Assembly (NCBI GenBank): GCA_001274695.2
Contig: LARU01000004.1
Coordinates: 930,001 to 994,000, forward strand
Length of the DNA stretch: 64,000 bases
Direction of reading: 5' to 3'
From: Azoarcus sp. PA01
GTDB taxonomy: Bacteria; Pseudomonadota; Gammaproteobacteria; Burkholderiales; Rhodocyclaceae
The notes under the pieces were generated by a model. It made no database searches. It was not told the DNA's origin and worked only from the letters and a program-made list of their open reading frames with translations. How positions within the stretch are numbered: the first letter of the stretch is position 1; each line of letters starts with the position of its first letter. The translations under genes and the position numbers were made by a program. Shown one piece after another: positions 35,466-44,307 of the stretch.

Positions 35466-36983
35466 TCAATCCTGCAGCAACGCCGGCGCGAAGCCGAAGC
35501 GATAGGCGCCCCAGTGGCGGCCGCCGACGACGAGCGGCAGCGAAAGATCGCACAACACCTCGCCGGTGTCGCGCACGTAAGTCTGCAGCAGCGCGTGCCC
35601 CGTGTTGGCGAGCGCGCGGCGACATGTCGGATCGTCGTAGATGCGCTTTTGCCGGCTGAACAGCAGGTCATGCTCAGGATCGCCGTTGGGCTCGGCGGAA
35701 AAACGCCGATTATGGACGGGCATGTAGCAGTTCGTGTCCACGGCTGCGCAGAACGCCAGGCCCGGAAACCGTTCGAGCGCGCGCTCGTAAATATCCTGCA
35801 GCTCCTTGCCGATCGCCATGTCGTAGCTGGTGTGGAACTTCGGGGGGTGCGTGTTCGGGATCGGCTGGTAGCGCGTGTCGAATATGTTCAGCGTGCGCGC
35901 CTTGTCCTCGAGGAACGCGACCATCTCGTTGCGGCTTTCCTCGGCCACCGCGGCCAACCTGTCATAGGCCGACTCGCCGATGCGAAAGCGCGACGACAGC
36001 GCGTGAAGACCTTCGGTATGCTCCCGGAGATCCTTCGAGAAACGTTCCGATTCGAGCATCTGCGTCGACACCTGCCCGGATAGCGAGTTGATCTCGTTCA
36101 CCCGCTCATGCACCGTCTCGTTGGTGTTGCGGATCTCGTGAATCGAGTGGGTGATGACTTTCATCTGGGCGCCGACGCGCTGCAATTCTCCGATCATCGC
36201 GGCGAAATTCGCCGAAGACTTCTGCACCACCTGCCGCGCGAGTTGCGAGTCGTCGGCAATGCCGCGTGTTTCGACTTCGGTGTCGGCGACGAGGCCGAGC
36301 ATCTGGTCCGAGTTCTCGGTGATGACGCCGGTCGCGACCTTGACTTTTTCGGCGAGCTTGCGCACTTCATCCGCAACCACTGCGAAGCCTCGACCGGATT
36401 CGCCGGCGCGCGCCGCTTCGATCGCCGCATTGAGCGCGAGCAGGTTGGTCTGGTCCGAGATGTGATTGATCAGCAGCCCGATATCCCGGATCTTTGCCGA
36501 ATGATTGTTCAGCTCGGCGACGATGCGATCGAAAGATTGCACTTTCTCGCTGATCCCGCTGATACGTTCGGCGACTTCGAGCAGTTCCCGATAGTTCGTC
36601 TGCACCGCCTCCAGGTTCGCGGCGGTCGCGACGTCGATCTCGTCGGCGTGCGCGCTCACCCGCGATACGGCCGTGCGAGTGGTCTGACTCGCATCGAAAA
36701 CCAGCGCCGCGAGCTCACGCTGGCGGTTCGCGCTGACCGTGGTCTGATGAATGCGCAGGTTCAGTTTCGCCGCCTCGACGGCGATGCTCGAACCTTTGCC
36801 GCGCAGCGCGGCGATCGTCTCCCGGACCTGCGCGACAAACCCGCTTCGCACGCCGGTCGCCTTCTCGCCGATATCCGGACGTTCCCCACCGAGATCCGCC
36901 AGCGAGCGCGAGGTCTCGTCGCGGCTTTTGCGCAGAAACGGGAACAACGATGCAGCAAGACCGCTGCGCGGATTCGAATTCAT
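35466..36983 (-). CDS. Soluble methyl-accepting chemotaxis protein with C-terminal sensor domain
   Basis: 505 residues and no membrane segment, so it is a cytoplasmic chemoreceptor. The conserved signalling tip is at about 165-215 ([39 protein letters not shown]), i.e. in the first half of the protein. The C-terminal 150 residues (about 355-505) form a separate domain with [34 protein letters not shown] and [29 protein letters not shown], which looks like a Cache/PAS-type sensory domain placed after the signalling module. This inverted order is known for some energy- or redox-taxis receptors. The ATG at 36983 follows AGGAGAC. A sigma-28-like promoter lies at 37077-37103. Ligand unknown. Confidence 0.9.
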   Translation of the reverse strand: MNSNPRSGLAASLFPFLRKSRDETSRSLADLGGERPDIGEKATGVRSGFVAQVRETIAALRGKGSSIAVEAAKLNLRIHQTTVSANRQRELAALVFDASQTTRTAVSRVSAHADEIDVATAANLEAVQTNYRELLEVAERISGISEKVQSFDRIVAELNNHSAKIRDIGLLINHISDQTNLLALNAAIEAARAGESGRGFAVVADEVRKLAEKVKVATGVITENSDQMLGLVADTEVETRGIADDSQLARQVVQKSSANFAAMIGELQRVGAQMKVITHSIHEIRNTNETVHERVNEINSLSGQVSTQMLESERFSKDLREHTEGLHALSSRFRIGESAYDRLAAVAEESRNEMVAFLEDKARTLNIFDTRYQPIPNTHPPKFHTSYDMAIGKELQDIYERALERFPGLAFCAAVDTNCYMPVHNRRFSAEPNGDPEHDLLFSRQKRIYDDPTCRRALANTGHALLQTYVRDTGEVLCDLSLPLVVGGRHWGAYRFGFAPALLQD

Positions 36984-37357
36984 GAAGTCTCCTGGGTCTT
37001 GTTTTCGGAATTCATCGACGGCGCAGTTGTCCAGTTCCACTTGAAGCGCGACCGTCGATCTCCGGCCTGATGCTGTCTATCGTCCGTTTCCGCGCAACCT
37101 TTAGCCGATCGGCAGCGGATCTGCGCGAGCGTCCCTTCCGTGTTCGCTGCTCGCTGGGCTACCGACCACACGGCGCGAGCCGGATGGAGTCGCCGGTCGC
37201 GGGCCGCGCGGGGCACCGCTCCTGCCGTCCCGAGCGCGCGCTTGCCGATCTCGGATAACACTGTGGGCGTCGCGTCCCATAGGCTTGCGACCATCGCCCG
37301 CCGCGATGGCCGGTGACTTACAACAATTCGCTTCGACGCAAGCGTGAAGGAGACGAG
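36984..37357. other. Divergent region between the chemoreceptor and aldehyde dehydrogenase genes
   Basis: 374 bases. The left half contains the sigma-28-like promoter reading toward the chemoreceptor. The right half should contain the promoter of the aldehyde dehydrogenase gene, but I see no clear boxes. No credible coding frame. Confidence 0.4.
37077..37103 (-). promoter_or_regulatory. Sigma-28 (FliA)-like promoter of the chemoreceptor gene
   Basis: Minus strand TAAAGGTT (37103-37096), exactly 11 bases, then GACGATAG (37084-37077). The flagellar consensus is TAAAGTTT-N11-GCCGATAA; matches are 7 of 8 and 6 of 8. Predicted start is about 85 bases before the ATG. It would place the receptor in the late flagellar/chemotaxis regulon. 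Confidence 0.65.
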
Positions 37358-38782
37358 ATGCAGGTTTTCGACATGATCATCAACGGCCGGCCGGTGCGTG
37401 CCGGCAGCACCTTCGACGTCGTCAATCCGGCGACCGGCGAAGTGTTCGCGCAGGTGCAGGCGGGCGACGCCTCGCACGTCGACCAGGCTGTCGCAGCGGC
37501 GCGCGCAGCGTTCCCCGCGTGGAGCCGCACTCCGGACGCCGAGCGCAAGCGCCTGATGCACGCGCTCGGCGCGGCGCTCGAAGCGAACATGCCGGAGCTG
37601 ATGGAACTGGTCACGAAAGAGGCGGGCAAGCCGCTCGGCGGGCTGAACGGCGTCGGATCGGGGATGGAAGTCGGGGGGGCGATCGCGTGGACGCACGTCA
37701 CCGCCGACCTCGAGCTGCCCGTCGAGGTGATCCAGGACAACGACGATGCGCGCATCGAAGTGCATCGCAAGCCGCTCGGCGTGGTCGGCTCGATCACGCC
37801 GTGGAACTGGCCGCTGATGATCGCGATCTGGCACGTGATCCCGGCGCTGCGCGCAGGCAACACCGTCGTCATCAAGCCGTCGGGCCTGACGCCGACCGCG
37901 ACGATCCGTTTCGTCGAGCTGGCCAATGCGATCCTGCCGCCGGGCGTGCTGAACATCGTCACCGGCGAATCCGGCGTCGGCTCGGCGATCGCGAAGCACC
38001 CGGACATCAACAAGATCGTGTTCACGGGTTCGACACCGACCGGCAAGAACATCATGCAGAACGCCGCCGGCAACCTGAAGCGGCTCACGCTCGAGCTCGG
38101 CGGCAACGATGCGGGCATCGTGCTGCCCGACGTCGATCCGAAAGCGATCGCGCCGAAGCTCTTCGGCGTCGGCTTCCACAACAACGGCCAGACCTGCGCG
38201 TGCCTCAAGCGCCTCTATGTGCACGACAGCATCTACGACGAAGTGTGCGCGGAGCTGGCCCGTATCGCCAAGGAGACGGTCGTCGGCGACGGATTGGTCG
38301 AAGGGACACAGCTCGGACCGGTGCAGAACAAGGCGCAGATGGATTTCGTGCAGGAACTCGTCGAGGACGCGCGGGCGCAGGGCGCGCGCATCCTGTCCGG
38401 CGGCAAGGCACGGGCCGGCGGCGGCTTCTTCTTCGAGCCGACCGTGATCGCGGACGCGAAGGACGGCATGCGCGTCGTCGACGAGGAGCAGTTCGGCCCG
38501 GTGCTGCCGGTGATCCGCTACTCCGACCTCGAGGAAGTGATCGCGCGCGCGAACGACAATGAAAACGGACTGGGCGGCTCGATCTGGTCGAAAGACCGTG
38601 CGAAAGCCGCCGAGCTCGCGTTGCGCCTCGAATGCGGCACCGCGTGGGTGAACGAGCACGGCGCCGTGCAACCCGACGCGCCGTTCGGCGGCGTCAAGCA
38701 GTCGGGCCTGGGCGTCGAGTTCGGCCGCTACGGGCTCGAGGAATACACTTCGATCCAGACGCTGAAGATCATGAAGGCGTAG
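37358..38782 (+). CDS. NAD(P)-dependent aldehyde dehydrogenase family protein
   Basis: 474 residues of the ALDH superfamily. The catalytic cysteine is C280 (NNGQTCACLKRLYV) and the general base E246 (LTLELGGNDAGIVL). The NAD-binding ITPWNWPLMIAIWHVIPAL and FTGSTPTGKNIMQNA segments and the C-terminal APFGGVKQSGLGVEFGRYGL are present. An AAGGAGACGAG box fixes the start at 37358. It oxidises an aldehyde to its acid; the substrate is unknown and could include aromatic aldehydes. It stands alone between the oppositely oriented chemoreceptor and hom genes and ends in a strong terminator. Confidence 0.93.
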   Translation: MQVFDMIINGRPVRAGSTFDVVNPATGEVFAQVQAGDASHVDQAVAAARAAFPAWSRTPDAERKRLMHALGAALEANMPELMELVTKEAGKPLGGLNGVGSGMEVGGAIAWTHVTADLELPVEVIQDNDDARIEVHRKPLGVVGSITPWNWPLMIAIWHVIPALRAGNTVVIKPSGLTPTATIRFVELANAILPPGVLNIVTGESGVGSAIAKHPDINKIVFTGSTPTGKNIMQNAAGNLKRLTLELGGNDAGIVLPDVDPKAIAPKLFGVGFHNNGQTCACLKRLYVHDSIYDEVCAELARIAKETVVGDGLVEGTQLGPVQNKAQMDFVQELVEDARAQGARILSGGKARAGGGFFFEPTVIADAKDGMRVVDEEQFGPVLPVIRYSDLEEVIARANDNENGLGGSIWSKDRAKAAELALRLECGTAWVNEHGAVQPDAPFGGVKQSGLGVEFGRYGLEEYTSIQTLKIMKA

Positions 38783-38924
38783 CGGGGTTTCCGCGCGCGG
38801 CCGGGCGGTAGTGCGGCGACCGGGAAACCACCCGGCCGCATGGCCCAGTTTCGCATCGGTACATTCGCGCGGGTCGCCGCTGACGGGTCCGGTCTCCTCC
38901 ACCTGGCCCGGGACGATCCGCTTG

Positions 38925-38951
38925 CGCCCCGGCAGCCGGGGCGTTTTTTTT
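38925..38951 (+). terminator. Rho-independent terminator after the aldehyde dehydrogenase gene
   Basis: CGCCCCGG, loop CAG, CCGGGGCG, followed by eight T (38944-38951). It lies about 140 bp after the stop, just before the convergent hom gene. Confidence 0.88.
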
Positions 38952-38962
38952 GACGGCCGCGC

Positions 38963-40273
38963 TTACTGCAGGCTTTCCATGCGCAGACGCGTGAGCTTGC
39001 CCTGCACGACCGGCAGGGCTTCGATTTTCGCGATCGCCGCGTTGGCGTTCTTCTCGATCGTGATGTGGGTCAGCATGATGATGTCGGTCTGCGACGTGCC
39101 CTCCGGCGCTTCCTTCTGGATCATCGCTTCGATCGATATGCCGCTGTCGGCGAGGATTCGGGTGATGTCGGCGAGCACGCCCGGCTTGTCCTCGACGCGC
39201 ATGCGAAGGTAATAGGAGGTCACGACCTCGTCGATCGGCAGCACCTTGAGGTCGCGGACCTGGTCGGGCTGGAAAGCGAGATGCGGCACGCGATGCTCGG
39301 GGTCCGCAGTGTGCAGGCGGGTGACATCGACGAGGTCGGCGATCACCGCGCTCGCGGTCGGCTCGGCGCCGGCGCCCTTGCCGTAGTACAGCGTCGCGCC
39401 GACCGCATCGCCATGGACGACGACGGCGTTCATCGCGCCCTCGACGTTCGCGATCAGGCGCTTGGCCGGAATCAACGTCGGGTGCACGCGCAGTTCGATG
39501 CCTTCGGGGCGCATGCGCGAGATGCCGAGCAGCTTGATGCGATAGCCGAGCTGTTCGGCGTAGGCGATATCGACGCTGTCGAGGTTCGTGATGCCTTCGA
39601 CGTGCGCGGCCTCGAACTGCATCGGCACGCCGAACGCGATCGCGCTCATGATCGTCGCCTTGTGCGCGGCATCGACCCCTTCGATGTCGAAGGTCGGGTC
39701 GGCTTCGGCATAGCCGAGCGCCTGCGCTTGCCGGAGCACGTCAGTGAACGGCAGCCCCTTGTCGCGCATCTCCGACAGGATGAAGTTCGTCGTGCCGTTG
39801 ATGATGCCGGCGAGCCACTGGATGCGGTTCGCCGACAGGCCTTCGCGCAGCGCCTTGATGATCGGGATGCCGCCCGCGACCGCGGCTTCGAACGCGACCA
39901 TGACGCCCTTTTTCTGGGCCGCGGCGAAGATCTCGTTGCCGTGCACCGCGAGCAGCGCCTTGTTCGCCGTGACGACGTGCTTGCCGTTGTCGATCGCCTT
40001 CAGCACCAGTTCCTTCGCGACGCCGTAACCGCCGATCAGCTCGACGACGATGTCGATCTCGGGGTCGGCGACGACCGAGAACGCGTCGTCGGTCAGCCGC
40101 ACGCCGCTGCCTGCGACGGTGCGCGCGAGTTCGAGATTCTTGTCGGCCACTGCGGTGACGCGGATCGGGCGACCGGCGCGACGGGTGATTTCTTCCTCGT
40201 TGCGCTTCAGAACGGTGAAAGTACCGCCGCCGACGGTACCGATGCCCAGCAGGCCAACATTGATCGGTTTCAT
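38963..40273 (-). CDS. hom: Homoserine dehydrogenase
   Basis: 436 residues. The N-terminal NAD-binding motif is LLGIGTVGGGTFTVL; the catalytic domain has the GGIPIIKALREGLSANRI signature with the conserved NGTTNFIL and ADPTFDIEGVDAAHK. A C-terminal ACT domain (YYLRMRVEDKPGVLADITRI, about 350-430) gives feedback control by threonine. It reduces aspartate semialdehyde to homoserine. It follows alaA by 81 bp on the same strand; the expected partner thrC is 3.6 kb downstream instead of adjacent. Confidence 0.96.
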   Translation of the reverse strand: MKPINVGLLGIGTVGGGTFTVLKRNEEEITRRAGRPIRVTAVADKNLELARTVAGSGVRLTDDAFSVVADPEIDIVVELIGGYGVAKELVLKAIDNGKHVVTANKALLAVHGNEIFAAAQKKGVMVAFEAAVAGGIPIIKALREGLSANRIQWLAGIINGTTNFILSEMRDKGLPFTDVLRQAQALGYAEADPTFDIEGVDAAHKATIMSAIAFGVPMQFEAAHVEGITNLDSVDIAYAEQLGYRIKLLGISRMRPEGIELRVHPTLIPAKRLIANVEGAMNAVVVHGDAVGATLYYGKGAGAEPTASAVIADLVDVTRLHTADPEHRVPHLAFQPDQVRDLKVLPIDEVVTSYYLRMRVEDKPGVLADITRILADSGISIEAMIQKEAPEGTSQTDIIMLTHITIEKNANAAIAKIEALPVVQGKLTRLRMESLQ

Positions 40274-40354
40274 AAAAGCTCGTTCGATAAGATTCGGTTG
40301 GAAATTCGGCTGAGTGAGCCGGTCGGATGCGCCGCTCGAGTCAGACGACCGCGT

Positions 40355-41653
40355 TCAGGGCGCGTGCCGCTTGCGGTACTGCTCGAGGAAGCGCGCGATC
40401 CGTGCGATCGCGTCGCGCAGGTCATCCTCGTGCGGCAGGAAGACGAGCCGGAAATGATCCGGGTATGGCCAGTTGAAGCCGCTGCCCTGCACAAGCAGCA
40501 CGCGCTCTTCTTCGAGCAGTTCGGCGATGAACGCCTGGTCGTCGTCGATCGGGTAAAGCTTCGGGTCGAGTTTCGGAAACATGTACAGCGTCGCTTTCGG
40601 CTTGACGCAGCTGACGCCGGGAATCGCGCTGATCAGCTCGTGCGCGAGGTCGCGCTGGCGGCGCATGCGCCCGCCTTCCGCGACCAGGTCGTCGATGCTC
40701 TGGTAGCCGCCGAGCGCGGTCTGGATCGCGTACTGCCCCGGCACGTTCGCGCACAGCCGCATCGACGCTAGCATGTTGAGCCCTTCGATGTAGTCCTGCG
40801 CATGGCGCTTGTCGCCGCACACGACCATCCATCCGGCGCGGTAGCCGCACGAACGGTAGTTCTTCGACAGGCCGTTGAACAGGATCGTCAGCACGTCCTC
40901 GGAGAACGAACCCATCGACCGGTGCGTCGCGCCGTCGTACAGCACCTTGTCGTACACCTCGTCGGCGTAGAGGATCAGGCCGTGCTCCCGGGCAATGTCG
41001 ACGATGCCCTGCAGGATGTGGTCCGGGTACAGCGCGCCGGTCGGGTTGTTGGGGTTGATGACGACGATCGCGCGCGTGTTCGGCGTGATGCGCGCGCGCA
41101 TGTCGTCGAGGTCGGGCAGCCATTCGTTGGCTTCGTCACAGATGTAATGCACCGGCGTACCGCCCGACAGGCTCACCGCGGCGGTCCACAACGGGTAATC
41201 GGGGGCCGGCACGAGCACCTCGTCGCCGATGTTCAGCAGCGCGTTCATCGCCATCACGATCAGCTCGGACACACCGTTGCCGATGTAGATGTCCTCGAGC
41301 GTCACGCCCTTGATGTGCTTTTGCTGCGTGTAGTGCATCACCGCCTTGCGCGCGGCGAAGATGCCTTTCGAATCCGAGTAGCCTGCCGAATTCGGCAGGT
41401 TGCGGATCATGTCGAGCTGGATTTCCTCGGGCGCATCGAAGCCGAATGCGGCGAGGTTGCCGATGTTCAGCTTGATGATCTTGTGCCCTTCGTCCTCCAT
41501 CTGCTTGGCCTTGACCAGCACCGGCCCGCGAATGTCGTAGCAGACGTTGGCGAGTTTTGCGGACTTGCGCACCATCCGCGTGTCGGGCACCAGCGCGGAC
41601 GCCTGGGTTTGCGCCACCAGAGGGGCAACGCGCAGTTTGGGCTCGAGGCTCAT
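40355..41653 (-). CDS. alaA: Alanine-synthesising aminotransferase AlaA type
   Basis: 432 residues, PLP fold-type I. It closely follows E. coli AlaA (YfbQ): NVCYDIRGPVLVKAKQ, IKLNIGNLAAFGFDAP, DIYIGNGVSELIV, LVPAPDYPLWTAAVSLSGG, INPNNPTGALY and GLNMLASMRLCANVPGQ. The PLP lysine is in FNGLSKNYRSCG, where the NYRSCGYRAGW stretch differs slightly from TYRVAGFRQGW. It makes alanine from pyruvate and glutamate. The N-terminus is about 25 residues longer than in E. coli; the ATG at 41653 has an AAGGA box. alaA-hom-thrC is the common betaproteobacterial order. Confidence 0.95.
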   Translation of the reverse strand: MSLEPKLRVAPLVAQTQASALVPDTRMVRKSAKLANVCYDIRGPVLVKAKQMEDEGHKIIKLNIGNLAAFGFDAPEEIQLDMIRNLPNSAGYSDSKGIFAARKAVMHYTQQKHIKGVTLEDIYIGNGVSELIVMAMNALLNIGDEVLVPAPDYPLWTAAVSLSGGTPVHYICDEANEWLPDLDDMRARITPNTRAIVVINPNNPTGALYPDHILQGIVDIAREHGLILYADEVYDKVLYDGATHRSMGSFSEDVLTILFNGLSKNYRSCGYRAGWMVVCGDKRHAQDYIEGLNMLASMRLCANVPGQYAIQTALGGYQSIDDLVAEGGRMRRQRDLAHELISAIPGVSCVKPKATLYMFPKLDPKLYPIDDDQAFIAELLEEERVLLVQGSGFNWPYPDHFRLVFLPHEDDLRDAIARIARFLEQYRKRHAP

Positions 41654-41715
41654 CGCAATCCGTCCTTTCTTTCGCATGATCTGGATACTCCGCACCACGG
41701 CAGCGGCGCGCAAGG

Positions 41716-41764
41716 TTTTCGCTCGCCGGGGTAGAATGCCTCGTGCCGGACCGGCGAGCGAAAA
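41716..41764. repeat. Perfect 14-bp inverted repeat bracketing a -10 box
   Basis: TTTTCGCTCGCCGG (41716-41729) and its exact complement CCGGCGAGCGAAAA (41751-41764), 21 bases apart. Between the arms lies GGTAGAATGCC with a TAGAAT box at 41732-41737, which suits a -10 element for the rightward genes. The repeat sits in the divergent region between alaA and the Mth938/bcp/phoH genes. It may be an operator pair, a cruciform, or a hairpin in the 5' part of a transcript. Confidence 0.75.
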
Positions 41765-41822
41765 GAAGCTATCTTATCCAAGCCCGCCCCCCCCGGCAAT
41801 TTTGCCGACCGAGCGAACCGTC

Positions 41823-42197
41823 ATGAAGCTGAATCTCGAACAGAACCCGAACCTCAACCTCTTCACCGGCTATGCCGTCGATCATGTGATGGTCAACAAG
41901 GTGCGCCACGAGGGCAACCTCATCGTGATGAGCGAGCGCGTGCTGGAGTGGGGAGCGGCCGGATTCGACGAGCTTGCTGCCGACGATTTCGTCGCGCTAC
42001 GCGAACTCGGACCCGAGGTCGTGCTCCTCGGCACCGGGGCGCGGCTGCGCTTCCCGTCGCCACGCGTGCTGCGCCCGCTGATCGACGCCGGTATCGGCTA
42101 CGAAGTCATGGATCTCGCAGCGGCTTGTCGCACCTACAATATTCTCGCCACCGAAGGTCGCGCCGTCGCGGCCGCACTGATTTTCGACGCGCCCTGA
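41823..42197 (+). CDS. Mth938-like domain protein (DUF498 family)
   Basis: 124 residues. The family-typical pieces are VMVNKVRHEGNLIVMSERVL, ELGPEVVLLGTGARLRFPSP and GIGYEVMDLAAACRTYNIL, leading to GRAVAAALIF at the end. The family includes human NDUFAF3 (complex I assembly factor), and bacterial members are often near secretion or respiratory genes, but their role is not established. Start at 41823 agrees with the family; the frame is open upstream through the inverted repeat. 84 bp before bcp in the same direction. Confidence 0.88.
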   Translation: MKLNLEQNPNLNLFTGYAVDHVMVNKVRHEGNLIVMSERVLEWGAAGFDELAADDFVALRELGPEVVLLGTGARLRFPSPRVLRPLIDAGIGYEVMDLAAACRTYNILATEGRAVAAALIFDAP

Positions 42198-42281
42198 ATG
42201 CCGCGCCCGCCTTCCGGCGCGCATTGTCAGCTGCAACGTTTGTCCGCTACGCTGCAGCCATCCATTTTCGCTGGAGGGTCC

Positions 42282-42749
42282 ATGAGCGCAAGCGTCACTT
42301 CGTCCACCACCCCCGACTTCAGCCTGCCCGCCACCGGCGGAAGCACCGTTGCGGTGGCCGCCCTGCGCGGCACCAAGGTCGTGCTGTACTTCTATCCGAA
42401 GGACAGCACGCCCGGATGCACGAATGAAACGGCGGACTTTCGCGATCACTACGCGGCGTTTCGCGCCGCCGGCTGCGAAGTCTTCGGCATCTCACGCGAC
42501 AGCCTCAAGTCTCACGAGAACTTCAAGGCCAAGCTCGCGCTGCCGTTCGAGCTGATTTCCGACCCCGACGAAGTCGCCTGCAACGCGTTTGGCGTCATCA
42601 AGATGAAGAACATGTACGGCAAACAGGTGCGCGGCATCGAGCGCAGCACTTTCGTCCTCGACGCCGAGGGCGCGATGCGGCGCGAATGGCGCGGCGTCAA
42701 GGTGCCCGGACACGTCCAGGAAGTGCTCGACTTCGTCACCACCCTTTAG
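42282..42749 (+). CDS. bcp: Thiol peroxidase Bcp (peroxiredoxin Q)
   Basis: 155 residues, thioredoxin fold. The peroxidatic C46 is in the motif YPKDSTPGCTNE. The resolving cysteine that sits five residues later in E. coli Bcp is absent (the position is within NETADF), so another cysteine (for example in AAGCEVFG) or a partner thiol must serve. GISRDSLKSHENFKAKLALP and STFVLDAEG are normal for the family. It reduces hydrogen peroxide and organic peroxides in the cytoplasm. GGAGG precedes the ATG. Followed by phoH after 35 bp. Confidence 0.95.
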   Translation: MSASVTSSTTPDFSLPATGGSTVAVAALRGTKVVLYFYPKDSTPGCTNETADFRDHYAAFRAAGCEVFGISRDSLKSHENFKAKLALPFELISDPDEVACNAFGVIKMKNMYGKQVRGIERSTFVLDAEGAMRREWRGVKVPGHVQEVLDFVTTL

Positions 42750-42784
42750 ATCCGGCCGGACTCCTCCCACCTACTCCGCACTCC

Positions 42785-44191
42785 ATGACCAAACGCGCGC
42801 CCCGCACCCAGAAGACCAAGCTGTTCGTCCTCGACACCAACGTGCTGATGCACGATCCGACGAGCCTCTATCGCTTCGAGGAACATGACCTCTTCGTCCC
42901 GATCATGACGCTCGAAGAGCTCGACGCGAACAAGAAAGGGATGTCCGAAGTTGCCCGCAACGCTCGCCAGGCGAGCCGCATGATGGACGACATCGTCAGC
43001 GGGAGCCCGGACGACATCCACGCGGGCATCGCCCTCGACGGCCCGTCGCGGGGGCTGGCGACCGGCAAGCTGTTCCTGCAGACCGAAGCGATCAACGTCG
43101 CCCTGCCCGCCGCGCTGCCCACCGCGAAAGGCGACAACCACATCCTCGCGGTCGTGATGCACCTGGCCGAGCGCTTCCCGCAGCGCCCGGTGATCCTCGT
43201 CTCCAAGGACATCAACATGCGCATCAAGGCCCGCGCGCTGGGCCTCGACGCGCAGGATTACTTCAACGACAAGGTGCTGGAGGATACCGATCTTCTCTAC
43301 AGCGGCTGGCGCGAACTGCCGCCCGACTTCTGGGACACCCATGGGAAGGGCATGGAATCGTGGAAGGAGGACAGCCGCACCTATTACCGCCTCAGCGGTC
43401 CGCTGGCCCCGGAACTGCTGGTCAATGAGTTCCTGTTCCAGAATGGCGAGGCGCCGCTGCAGGCGTGGGTGAAGGAGCGCAACGGGCGCAGCGTGCTGCT
43501 CGAAACGCTGATCGACTACGCGCACACCAAGAACAACGTGTGGGGCATCACCGCGCGCAATCGCGAGCAGAACTTCGCGTTCAACCTGCTGATGAACCCG
43601 GAAATCGACTTCGTCACGCTGCTCGGCCAGGCCGGCACCGGCAAGACGCTGCTGACGCTCGCCGCCGGCCTCACCCAGGTGCTCGAAGCCAAGCGCTATT
43701 CAGAAATCATCATGACGCGCGTCACCGTGCCGGTCGGCGAGGACATCGGCTTCCTGCCCGGCACCGAGGAAGAGAAAATGGCGCCGTGGATGGGTGCGCT
43801 CGAGGACAACCTCGACGTATTGAACGGCACGGCCGGCGAAGGCGGCGACTGGGGCCGCGCCGCGACGCGCGACCTGATCCGCAGCCGCATCAAGATCAAG
43901 AGCCTGAACTTCATGCGCGGGCGCACGTTCATCAACAAGTTCCTGATCATCGACGAAGCGCAGAACCTCACGCCGAAGCAGATGAAGACGCTGATCACGC
44001 GCGCCGGCCCCGGCACCAAGGTCGTGTGCCTCGGCAACATCGCGCAGATCGACACCCCCTATCTGACTGAAGGCAGCTCGGGCCTGACTTTCGTCGTCGA
44101 TCGCTTCAAGGACTGGCTGCACTCGGGCCACATCACGCTGCAGCGCGGCGAACGTTCGCGGCTCGCGGATCACGCGGCCGACGTGCTGTAG
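42785..44191 (+). CDS. phoH: PhoH family ATPase with N-terminal PIN domain
   Basis: 468 residues. The N-terminal PIN nuclease domain (about 1-150) has KLFVLDTNVLMHDP, the acidic LEELDANKKG and the late KDINMRIKARALG. The C-terminal PhoH ATPase (about 240-460) has Walker A LLGQAGTGKTLLTLAAG and Walker B FLIIDEAQNLTPKQMK, followed by GNIAQIDTPYL. PIN-PhoH proteins (PhoH2 type) act on RNA as combined helicase/ribonuclease in the cases studied. ATG at 42785 gives a standard N-terminus. A strong hairpin follows at 44198. Confidence 0.94.
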   Translation: MTKRAPRTQKTKLFVLDTNVLMHDPTSLYRFEEHDLFVPIMTLEELDANKKGMSEVARNARQASRMMDDIVSGSPDDIHAGIALDGPSRGLATGKLFLQTEAINVALPAALPTAKGDNHILAVVMHLAERFPQRPVILVSKDINMRIKARALGLDAQDYFNDKVLEDTDLLYSGWRELPPDFWDTHGKGMESWKEDSRTYYRLSGPLAPELLVNEFLFQNGEAPLQAWVKERNGRSVLLETLIDYAHTKNNVWGITARNREQNFAFNLLMNPEIDFVTLLGQAGTGKTLLTLAAGLTQVLEAKRYSEIIMTRVTVPVGEDIGFLPGTEEEKMAPWMGALEDNLDVLNGTAGEGGDWGRAATRDLIRSRIKIKSLNFMRGRTFINKFLIIDEAQNLTPKQMKTLITRAGPGTKVVCLGNIAQIDTPYLTEGSSGLTFVVDRFKDWLHSGHITLQRGERSRLADHAADVL

Positions 44192-44197
44192 GCGCGG

Positions 44198-44220
44198 GCG
44201 CCCGCCACAGCGGCGGGCGC
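44198..44220 (+). terminator. GC hairpin after phoH
   Basis: GCGCCCGCC, loop ACAGC, GGCGGGCGC: a 9-bp perfect stem immediately after the phoH stop. No T run follows, so termination efficiency is uncertain. Confidence 0.45.
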
Positions 44221-44307
44221 ACCTCCGCCTCTGAAACATTTCCGGATCATCCCGATTAACCGGTACGCGGCCTATAATGCGCGGGTTTTTTGTGCGGAAG
44301 AGCCCCC

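Noticed and set aside
36980..38902. A 640-codon minus-strand frame over the aldehyde dehydrogenase gene
   Set aside because: Composition typical of an antisense frame; the plus strand has the complete ALDH with catalytic residues.
41823..42197. Mth938-like gene as part of a complex I assembly locus
   Set aside because: The relation to NDUFAF3 is by family only; neighbours are bcp and phoH, with no respiratory genes.
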